From contig JANXWI010000086.1 of the NCBI GenBank assembly GCA_025351205.1, positions 1 to 9,583 of the forward strand: DNA of 9,583 nucleotides. The letters run 5' to 3'. Source of the stretch: Deinococcus sp. (lineage in GTDB: Bacteria; Deinococcota; Deinococci; Deinococcales; Deinococcaceae). Shown one piece after another: positions 1 to 5,279 of this stretch. A program made the translations under genes and the position numbers. Position 1 is the stretch's first letter. Each line of letters opens with the position of its first letter. The notes beneath the pieces are model-generated. The model made no database searches. It was not told the origin of the DNA and was given only the letters and a program-made list of their open reading frames with translations.

Positions 1-46
1 TCGCTGGTTCACGGCGCTGCCCTGGCCTTCACAGCCGCGCCGATCC

Positions 47-97
47 AAAAAGAAAAGCCTCCTGTCCGAACACCCGTGGCGGTGTCTGGCGGAGGCT
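47..97 (-). terminator. Intrinsic terminator on the minus strand (possible attenuator or sRNA terminator)
   Basis: Read on the minus strand, AGCCTCC (plus 91-97) pairs with GGAGGCT (plus 56-62). A nested 5-bp stem, ACACC (70-74) with GGTGT (81-85), sits inside it with a 6-nt loop. The stem is followed directly by a U-rich tract TTTTCTTTTT (plus 47-56), which is the classic Rho-independent layout. On the plus strand the hairpin is followed by GTGACTGAGG, so it does not terminate plus-strand transcripts. No minus-strand gene is visible just upstream (positions 98-560). It therefore ends either a short RNA or the 5' leader of a minus-strand gene lying to the left of the window. Confidence 0.7.
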
Positions 98-129
98 GTG
101 ACTGAGGACCCAGTTCAGGGCATGGACGC

Positions 130-138
130 AGCATAGCA
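130..138 (-). promoter_or_regulatory. Possible extended -10 promoter element feeding the 47-97 terminator
   Basis: The minus strand reads TGCTATGCT here, matching an extended -10 motif (TGnTATnnT). It would start a transcript near position 123 that reaches the terminator at 47-97, giving an RNA of roughly 75-80 nt. No good -35 hexamer is seen at the usual spacing, so this is a weak call based on one short motif and its position. Confidence 0.22.
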
Positions 139-217
139 GGCTATTACGGCGAAAAGGTGACGAGATCACAGGGCGAAAAGGGTGGGCGGCGGGAGTACCT
201 GACTGTGAATGTCTGGA

Positions 218-382
218 CCACCGTCAACCGATCTAATTAGGTGTTCTTTCCCCTCTACCACTGCGTGAGAGGGGCCTCGCGCAGCGACTGGTACAGCCGC
301 TTGCGGAGGGGGTGAGGGAGAAACGGGCCGAGCATCCCAGGAAGTTTGATCATTAGGACCCGTCCTGATCGGTTGACGCTGG
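218..382. repeat. 165-bp segment bounded by a 16-bp imperfect inverted repeat
   Basis: Positions 223-233 (GTCAACCGATC) and 367-377 (GATCGGTTGAC) are perfect inverted copies. Extending outward to 218 and 382 gives 16 bp with one mismatch. The enclosed 133 bp contain the 27-bp dispersed repeat at 286-312. The size fits a MITE or IS remnant, but no target-site duplication was found next to the ends. It could instead be paired protein-binding sites or an RNA-forming structure. Confidence 0.4.
286..312 (+). repeat. Dispersed 27-bp repeat, left copy
   Basis: This 27-bp stretch starts GACTGG and ends GCGGAGGGGG. It matches the reverse complement of 8864-8890 at 26 of 27 positions; the difference is T292. 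It contains the small hairpin CCGC-TT-GCGG. Similarity seems to continue weakly on both sides: a TTCTTTCCCCTC-like left arm at 245-256, and a GGGAG...CGGGCC-like right side. If so, this is a degenerate copy of a longer intergenic repeat with about 25 nt of extra sequence in its left arm. Confidence 0.6.
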
Positions 383-423
383 ACTGACCGCAGACGCTTT
401 CTTCAGACCGGCATCTTCACACA

Positions 424-455
424 CCGTTCACAGCCTGCCGTCACCCCGTTCACAG
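424..455 (+). repeat. 10-bp direct repeat, 22 bp apart
   Basis: CCGTTCACAG occurs at 424-433 and again at 446-455, about two helical turns apart. A CCTGCC (434-439) / GGCAGG (463-468) inverted pair overlaps them. The position, ~110-140 bp before the MarR start, would suit a regulator site, but there is no further support. Confidence 0.25.
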
Positions 456-553
456 GCGAGCAGGCAGGATGAGGTCAGGTTGACAGCCGGGGCCAGCTGA
501 ACGGATACCCGGTGAATGTAAGACGGCACACCCCAGACCGTTCGGCTTCCAAA

Positions 554-559
554 TACTTT
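554..559 (+). promoter_or_regulatory. Candidate -10 box of the efflux operon (leaderless marR-type start)
   Basis: TACTTT fits the TANNNT -10 consensus and ends 5 nt before the GTG start at 565, so transcription would begin at or next to the start codon. No Shine-Dalgarno sequence precedes the GTG, which agrees with a leaderless mRNA. The box lies inside an imperfect palindrome CAAATACTTTG (550-560). A second palindrome, TTCGGATTCTGAA (573-585, 5 of 6 pairs matching), lies just inside the gene. Either could be an operator where the MarR protein blocks its own promoter. No clear -35 hexamer is seen. Confidence 0.4.
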
Positions 560-564
560 GAGTC

Positions 565-1143
565 GTGAAAGATTCGGATTCTGAAACAGATCGGGACGCA
601 GCGTCGGTGGCGCTGCCATCTGACCCATCACTGGCCGACCCGCGCCAGGACATGCTCGCGGAGGTGTTCGAATTGCAGATGGGAATGCTCTGGCTGGCCC
701 AGCAGGCGATGCGTGACCTGACGGCCCGCCACGAACTGCACCCGCCGCACCTGATGGTCCTGAACCTGCTTGACGGGCGGCACCCCGGCATTGCCGCGCC
801 GCATCAGGGGGGCCTGAGCATGAGCGACGTCAGCCGCAGCATGGACGTGCCGCCCGCCACCGCCACCGCCCTGATCGACCGCATGACCGCGCAGGGACTG
901 GTCGAGCGCGGCCCCAGCGGGCAGGACCGCCGGGTGGTGATGGTCAGGCTGACGCCCCGTGGCCGCACCGTGCTGCAAGAGGTCAACGACCTGTGGCAGC
1001 AGGTTCAGCGCGACGCCTTCACCGTGCTCTCGGACGAGCAGCTCTCGGTCCACCTGGCCCTGATGCGGCGGCTTCAGCAGGGCTATCTGGAGCGCGCGAA
1101 CGTTCCCGCTCCGTCCCCATCCCGGCCACAGGAGGCCTCATGA
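565..1143 (+). CDS. MarR-family transcriptional regulator
   Basis: 192-residue winged-helix DNA-binding protein of the MarR family. These are usually dimeric repressors released by small ligands such as drugs or phenolics. Residues 84-113 form the recognition part (LSMSDVSRSMDVPPATATAL, then IDRM..QGLVER). The wing follows with the typical DRR and LTPRG pattern at 121-133. Helices before and after provide the dimer interface. A Gly/His/Pro-rich stretch (71-83) lengthens the segment before the HTH compared with common MarR proteins. The GTG start is chosen because a TACTTT box sits directly in front. ATG at 652 (residue 30), with AGGA just before it, is a real alternative giving 163 residues, closer to the usual family length. 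The gene heads the operon and its stop overlaps the next start (ATGA), so it probably represses the pump and itself. Confidence 0.9.
   Translation: MKDSDSETDRDAASVALPSDPSLADPRQDMLAEVFELQMGMLWLAQQAMRDLTARHELHPPHLMVLNLLDGRHPGIAAPHQGGLSMSDVSRSMDVPPATATALIDRMTAQGLVERGPSGQDRRVVMVRLTPRGRTVLQEVNDLWQQVQRDAFTVLSDEQLSVHLALMRRLQQGYLERANVPAPSPSRPQEAS
1130..1135 (+). promoter_or_regulatory. Shine-Dalgarno site fixing the start of the first TolC-family gene
   Basis: AGGAGG lies 4 nt before ATG 1140, inside the end of the MarR gene. It supports this ATG over the in-frame ATG at 993, which would bury 49 residues without signal-peptide character inside the MarR coding region. The signal peptide begins directly after ATG 1140. 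Confidence 0.75.
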
Positions 1144-2861
1144 CCGCACGTTTCCCCGTTCCGGTTCCACTCACGCTGGCCCTGCTGCTCGGCCCGCTGG
1201 CGGCAGCCCAGACTGCACCGGCCCAGCCCGCTCCGGCCCAGACCGCTCCGGCCCAGACCACGCCAACCCAGTCGGCTCCGGTTTCACCCGCTCCGGCGGC
1301 CCCCGTCCAGACCCCGGCAATACAGACTCCAGCTGTCCAGACCCCGGCGACACAGACCCCGGCGACACAGACCCCAGTGCCAGCCACCCAGGTTTCGCTG
1401 CGCGAGGCTCTGGGTCAGCTGACCCAGGCTCCCGGCTGGAAGAGTGCGGCGCTGCAATACCTCTCGGCGCAGCAGAACCTGAACGCCGCCCGCGCCAGAG
1501 CGGGACTGAGCCTGTCGGTGGGCGCGGATCTGAACGCCGTGAAAGCGCCGATAGACGGCGACTGGACCAGCGGCACCACCCTGAACGCCCAGGCGGGGGC
1601 CAACGTCTTGCCGTGGAGCAGCGCCCAGGGCAGCGTGCTGCTCGCCACGCGCAGCCTGGAGCGGGCGGGCCTGGACCAGCGCGACGGTCAGAATGCGCTG
1701 GCGCTGAGCGTGGTGCAGGGCTATTTCAGCGCCCAGCAGGCGCGGGCCAGCCTGAACCTCGCCGCCCAGCAGCAGGGATTGGCGCAGCGGCAGCTGGAGG
1801 TCTCGCGCGCCCAGCAGGGGGCAGGCGTGCTGACCCAGGAGACCCTGCTCTCGGCCCAGGCCAGCGCTGAACAGGCAGCAGTCGCCGTGCAGGACGCGGG
1901 CAGCACCTTTGCCAACGCTCTGCGCCAGCTGTACAACACGCTCGGCACCGACAGACTGGGCGCTGCGCCGCAAGGTCAGAGCACCGTGCCGCAGAGTGAA
2001 AATACCGTGCCGCAGGGCCAGAATGCAGCCGACCTGAACCTCGTCAGCCGCCCCGCTGTTCCGGCGGCCCCGGCCCCACTCGACACCCTGCTGGCCCGCG
2101 CCGCCCAGGGCCGCAGCGAGATTCTCAAGGCACTGAGCAACCAGTCTGACGCCCAGACCGCGTTGGAGGCCGCGAAGCTGGACCGCGCCCTGCCCGACCT
2201 GAGCCTCAAGGTGCAGTACGGGCAGCTCGCCAGCGGCACCGGAACGGCGGGCAGCTCGCTGGGCAGTTCGCTGAATTTCAAGACCGGGCAGCTGAGCGCC
2301 AGTGTCAGCCTGCCGCTGAACCAGAGCGGCACCCCTCCGCCCACCTCGCTGGCGCTGGGGCTGTCGGGCAGCTACACGATTCTCAATCCGGTGGCCGACG
2401 CGGCGGTGCAGAGCGCCCAGACCTCGCTGACCTTAGCGGCGCTTTCGCTGAGCAGCGCGCGCTCAAGCGTGGACCTCGACGTGCGCCAGAAATACGCCCA
2501 GCTTCAGAGCGCGCTGATCGGGCTGGCCGCGCCGCGCACCCTGCTCGTCCGTGCCCAGACGGCCCTGAGCAGCGCCCAGGCGAGGGTCCAGGCCGGACTC
2601 GCGACCGCCCTCGACGCCCAGCAGGCCGAGCTGAACGTGCTCCAGGCCCGGAATACCCTCGACTCGGCGGTCAACGCGGCCTACCTCGCCAGCCTGAGCC
2701 TGAGCGTGGCCGTGGCCGAGTTTTCACCCGCGCTGATCGCCGTTTCGGATCTTCAAAGCCCGGTTGCTGGCCAGGCCGACGCCTCCCGCCGGCAAGACGC
2801 CCAGCCGAACGCCGTCCAACCCCTTCCCGATCCGTCTGCCAGCACCGGAGGCCAGCCATGA
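1140..2861 (+). CDS. TolC-family outer-membrane efflux protein (full length, with beta-barrel strands)
   Basis: 573-residue outer-membrane factor forming the exit duct of a tripartite efflux pump. Residues 1-23 are a signal peptide with likely cleavage at AAA|Q. Residues 24-84 are a Gln-Thr-Pro-Ala pentapeptide-repeat linker. The family's two structural repeats follow. The first has beta strands at about 123-158 (LSLSVGADLN... NAQAGANV) and a helix motif near 227-240 (GAGVLTQETLLSAQ). The second has beta strands at about 353-417 (LSLKVQYGQL, SASVSLPLN, ALGLSGSYTI) and the matching helix motif at 486-497 (GLATALDAQQAE). Between them is a heptapeptide-type repeat (275-295). The C-terminal ~35 residues look disordered. 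It is longer than E. coli TolC mainly through the linker. Both ends overlap neighbours by ATGA. The family call is firm; the transported substrate is unknown. Confidence 0.9.
   Translation: MTARFPVPVPLTLALLLGPLAAAQTAPAQPAPAQTAPAQTTPTQSAPVSPAPAAPVQTPAIQTPAVQTPATQTPATQTPVPATQVSLREALGQLTQAPGWKSAALQYLSAQQNLNAARARAGLSLSVGADLNAVKAPIDGDWTSGTTLNAQAGANVLPWSSAQGSVLLATRSLERAGLDQRDGQNALALSVVQGYFSAQQARASLNLAAQQQGLAQRQLEVSRAQQGAGVLTQETLLSAQASAEQAAVAVQDAGSTFANALRQLYNTLGTDRLGAAPQGQSTVPQSENTVPQGQNAADLNLVSRPAVPAAPAPLDTLLARAAQGRSEILKALSNQSDAQTALEAAKLDRALPDLSLKVQYGQLASGTGTAGSSLGSSLNFKTGQLSASVSLPLNQSGTPPPTSLALGLSGSYTILNPVADAAVQSAQTSLTLAALSLSSARSSVDLDVRQKYAQLQSALIGLAAPRTLLVRAQTALSSAQARVQAGLATALDAQQAELNVLQARNTLDSAVNAAYLASLSLSVAVAEFSPALIAVSDLQSPVAGQADASRRQDAQPNAVQPLPDPSASTGGQP
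1209..1391 (+). repeat. Degenerate 15-bp tandem repeat coding a QTPA-type linker
   Basis: Residues 24-84 of the TolC-family protein are built from about eleven pentapeptides of the form Q-[TPS]-x-P-[AVT]. At DNA level the best copies are 1308-1322, 1323-1337, 1338-1352 and 1353-1367. The last two are identical (CAGACCCCGGCGACA). Such a repeat can change copy number by slippage without breaking the frame. The peptide should be an extended, unstructured spacer between the signal peptide and the folded body. Confidence 0.85.
1962..2024 (+). repeat. 21-bp (heptapeptide) degenerate tandem repeat in the first TolC-family gene
   Basis: ACCGTGCCGCAG recurs at 1983-1994 and 2004-2015 with a 21-bp period, coding TVPQSEN and TVPQGQN. 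A diverged earlier unit ends in PQGQS. The repeat falls at residues ~275-295, between the two TolC structural repeats, where E. coli TolC has part of its equatorial region. Confidence 0.6.
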
Positions 2862-3946
2862 ACACAGCCATCAAGAACAGCGCCGACAACACTTCTGTGA
2901 GCCGCCCGAAACCTGCGCTCACCACCCTGCTGCTGACCCTGCTGCTGGGCAGCGCCGCCCAGGGGGCCGTGGCCCAGACCGCGCTCGACCTGCCCGCCGC
3001 CGTGGCCCGCGCCCTGAGCAGCGGCCCCGACCTGAGTACGGCCCGCGCCAACTTGCAGAAGGCACAGGCCACATCGGCGGCCACGGCAGCCGACCCGACC
3101 AGCCTGATCACCGGCAAGCTCAGCGCCCAGCAGGGGCTGGCGAGCGCGGCTCTGAGCGTGCAGGCCACCCGCCTGAACGTCATGAGCAGCGTGGTGACGG
3201 GCTACGTGGCGGCCTACGAGACGGCGCTGAAGGTGGACCTGAACGCGGCACAGGTGACGCTGAACACCCGCCAGCTCCAGATCACCCAGGCCAGGGCGAA
3301 AGCCGGGACCGCCACCGCGCTCGACGTGACCAAAGCCCAGAACTCGCTGAACACCAACGCTCAGGAACTGGCCGATGCCCGCGCCCAGCAGCCGATTCTG
3401 GAGGCCCAGCTTGCCAAGACGCTGGGCCTGAGCGGTGACCTGAAACTCGTGGCGCTGCCCAGGGCCACGGTGCTGAGCACCAGCCTGGCGAACCTGCAAA
3501 GCGGCCTGGAATCGCGGCTGAGTAGCGTGCAGCAGGCGGCCCAGGGCGTGGAGAGCGCCAGGCAGCAGGTCGACCTGTCGAACAACGATTACACCCCGGC
3601 CCGCACCTTGCAGGACGCCCGCACCGCGCTGTCCAACGCCGAGCGCACCCTGCAAGACGCCCAGAAGTCGGCGCAGACCACGCTGCGTGACGGCTACCGC
3701 AGCGCCCAGAACGCCGCGCAGCAGGTGGGCATCGCGCAGGCCGCCCTGTCTGCCAGCCAGACCACGCTTGTTCAGACCCAGGCCCGCCTGAAGGCCGGAA
3801 CCGCCGCCGCCGTGGACGTGCAGACGGCCCAGGTGAGTGTGCAGCAGGCCCAGCTGACCCTGAGCCAGGCTCAGGACGGTCTCTGGAAGGCGCTGGCGGG
3901 CCTGTCGGTGGCCTCCGGGCAGGACCTGACGGGACTGGTGAAGTGA
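2858..3946 (+). CDS. TolC-like helical protein apparently lacking the beta-barrel strands
   Basis: 362-residue exported protein. Residues 1-39 are a long signal peptide (charged n-region, Leu-rich core, AVA|Q cleavage). The mature part shows the duplicated TolC helical plan. Motif KAGTATALDVTKAQ is at 148-161 and its partner KAGTAAAVDVQTAQ at 312-325, 164 residues apart. Where barrel strands should lie, each half has only a short linker: about 20 residues around ADPTSLITGKLSAQQG in the first and about 15 around DLSNNDYTPARTLQ in the second. The usual 40-60-residue alternating beta segments are missing. The ATG overlaps the previous stop (ATGA) and GGAGG lies 6 nt upstream. It may be a periplasmic, barrel-less relative of the outer-membrane factor, helping bridge a thick envelope, or simply a minimal OMF. 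Membership in the TolC superfamily is likely; the role is inferred. Confidence 0.8.
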   Translation: MNTAIKNSADNTSVSRPKPALTTLLLTLLLGSAAQGAVAQTALDLPAAVARALSSGPDLSTARANLQKAQATSAATAADPTSLITGKLSAQQGLASAALSVQATRLNVMSSVVTGYVAAYETALKVDLNAAQVTLNTRQLQITQARAKAGTATALDVTKAQNSLNTNAQELADARAQQPILEAQLAKTLGLSGDLKLVALPRATVLSTSLANLQSGLESRLSSVQQAAQGVESARQQVDLSNNDYTPARTLQDARTALSNAERTLQDAQKSAQTTLRDGYRSAQNAAQQVGIAQAALSASQTTLVQTQARLKAGTAAAVDVQTAQVSVQQAQLTLSQAQDGLWKALAGLSVASGQDLTGLVK

Positions 3947-3947
3947 G

Positions 3948-5279
3948 ATGACCGGACGGACAGGAAGGCTCCTGCTGGCCCTGCTGTGCGGCCCGCTGCT
4001 GCTGGTGGCCTGCCAGAAGCCCGGCGCGGCGGGCACGGCTACCCAGGGCACGGCTACCAAAGCTACGGCGGCTCAGGCCGCCCCGAAGGGCAACAATCTC
4101 GACGCCGCGCCGTCCAAGACCACCACCCTCCAGGTGAAGGTGGTGGCGGCCACGTCGGGCAGCCTGAGCGTGAGCCGCACGGCCAGCGGCACGGTCAAGT
4201 CGAGCCGCGACAGCAATGTGGCGGCCCAGGCGCCTGGGGCGGTGGGGCGGGTGCTGGTGCAGGTCGGGGACCGGGTAGAGGCGGGGCAGGCGGTGGTACT
4301 GCTGAGCGACACGGCCCTGCGCGACAGCGTGAACAGTGCCCGGTTGCAGCTTCAGAACGCCCAGATCAACTTGCAGCAGGGCAGCCGCAACACCGGCCAG
4401 AACAGCGGCCAGCTTCAGGCCAGCGTGGCCTCGGCGCAGGCCAACCTACAGAAGGCCCAGCAGCAGGAGGCCGCCAACCGTGACCTGTACGGCCTGGGGG
4501 GCGTCTCGCGCAGCGACCTGATCGCCTCGCAGGCGGCCCTGGCCCAGGCGCAATCCGAGCTGGCCCAGGCCCGCAACGCCCTGAACCAGAACGGCCAGGG
4601 CGGAACCCTGAGCCTGCCGCTGCTGCAAAACCAGGTGGCTCAGGCCCGCGCCAGCCTGTCACAGGCGCAGTCCAACCTGAGCAAGGCGAGTATCCGTGCG
4701 CCCTTTGCCGGGGTGATCGCGGCCCTGCCCCTGGGCGTGGGCGAGTACGTGCAGACGGGCAGCACGGCCTTCCGGCTGGTCGATACCTCGGCGCTGAGCG
4801 TGGACTTCGGGGTTGCGCCCGCCGAGGCCGCCGGGCTGCCCACCGGAACGCCCCTGAACATCCAGTACGGCGACCAGAAGCTGACCGGGCGGGTCAAGGA
4901 GGGTGACCGGGTGGCCGGAACAGACCGCCTGGTGCCCATCAGCGTGCGCCTGGACGGCGTTCCAGGTACAGGAGGCAGCCTGCCGGTGGGCGCGGCGGTG
5001 CAGGTACGCTACACGCTCAAACTGGGCGGCGGAAGTGGGGGCGGCGTGGCTGGCCTGAGGATTCCGGTGTCGGCCATCCAGCAGACCGGCGGCAGCAACG
5101 TGGTGTTCGTGAATGCGGGCGGCGTGGCGCGGCAGACGGCGGTGGGCATCGTGGCCGAGTCGGGCGACAGCGCGGTGGTCAGCGGTCTCAACGAAGGCGA
5201 CACGGTCATCAGCCCTGTTCCACCCAGCCTGGCCGACGGCGCTGCGGTGAGCACCAGCCCGGCAGGAGCGCAGCCATGA
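3948..5279 (+). CDS. RND efflux membrane-fusion protein (HlyD/AcrA type), lipoprotein
   Basis: 443-residue periplasmic adaptor linking the inner-membrane permease to the outer-membrane factor. The N-terminus is a lipoprotein signal with lipobox LVAC, so Cys22 would be lipidated. Residues 23-60 form a low-complexity tether containing a duplicated GTATQ/GTATK. The split lipoyl domain is at about 91-121 (APGAVGRVLVQVGDRVEAGQ) and again after the hairpin (SIRAPFAGVIAALPLGVGEYVQTG). The long Gln/Ala-rich section between them is the alpha-helical coiled-coil hairpin that docks on the TolC tip. A beta-barrel domain (LSVDFGVAPAEAAGLPTG...) and a membrane-proximal domain (RIPVSAIQQTGGSNVVFV) follow. 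The start is one base after the previous stop with only a weak Shine-Dalgarno site, so translation probably relies on coupling. The end overlaps the permease start by ATGA. Confidence 0.93.
   Translation: MTGRTGRLLLALLCGPLLLVACQKPGAAGTATQGTATKATAAQAAPKGNNLDAAPSKTTTLQVKVVAATSGSLSVSRTASGTVKSSRDSNVAAQAPGAVGRVLVQVGDRVEAGQAVVLLSDTALRDSVNSARLQLQNAQINLQQGSRNTGQNSGQLQASVASAQANLQKAQQQEAANRDLYGLGGVSRSDLIASQAALAQAQSELAQARNALNQNGQGGTLSLPLLQNQVAQARASLSQAQSNLSKASIRAPFAGVIAALPLGVGEYVQTGSTAFRLVDTSALSVDFGVAPAEAAGLPTGTPLNIQYGDQKLTGRVKEGDRVAGTDRLVPISVRLDGVPGTGGSLPVGAAVQVRYTLKLGGGSGGGVAGLRIPVSAIQQTGGSNVVFVNAGGVARQTAVGIVAESGDSAVVSGLNEGDTVISPVPPSLADGAAVSTSPAGAQP
4032..4061 (+). repeat. Two-unit 15-bp tandem repeat after the lipobox
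   Basis: GGCACGGCTACC occurs at 4032-4043 and 4047-4058, a 15-bp period coding GTATQ-GTATK just after the lipidated Cys22 of the adaptor. It matches the period seen in the linkers of the first TolC-family gene and the permease gene. Confidence 0.6.

Larger units (their letters stand above)
98..564. other. Intergenic region upstream of the efflux operon, no protein gene seen
   Basis: No open frame here has both a plausible start and coding-like composition. What is visible: two copies of GGCGAAAAGG (148-157 and 172-181, 24 bp apart), a perfect palindrome CTAATTAG (233-240), and a 7-bp stem CCCCTCT/AGAGGGG (250-256 with 268-274) without a T-run. There is also a cruciform-like stretch at 348-370 (GATC and AGGAC arms), the inverted repeat 218-382, and a direct repeat at 424-455. 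A TTGACA box at 480-485 has only a poor -10 partner (GATACC, 504-509). The number of repeats suggests an insertion-prone spacer rather than a hidden gene. Confidence 0.5.

Noticed and set aside
1..105. Open plus-strand frames running in from the left edge (ending at 105 and 134)
   Set aside because: Two frames are open at once and neither looks like a known C-terminus. The stretch includes a minus-strand terminator, so coding is unlikely.
250..274. CCCCTCT/AGAGGGG hairpin as a terminator
   Set aside because: Neither strand has a T-run after the stem. It may belong to the surrounding repeat instead.
480..509. TTGACA with GATACC as the operon promoter
   Set aside because: The -35 is perfect but the -10 matches only three positions with an 18-bp spacer. 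The TACTTT box next to the start is the better candidate, although this one is not excluded.
993..1139. Upstream in-frame ATG that would lengthen the first TolC-family protein by 49 residues
   Set aside because: It would overlap the MarR gene for its full length and put residues without signal-peptide character before the signal peptide. ATG 1140 has AGGAGG and an ATGA overlap.
1300..1380. Tandem 15-bp units as a CRISPR-like array
   Set aside because: The units are contiguous without spacers and code an in-frame QTPA linker.
2753..4060. 435-residue open frame on the minus strand over the second TolC-like gene
   Set aside because: It mirrors GC-rich coding sequence, lacks domain features, and overlaps three well-supported plus-strand genes.
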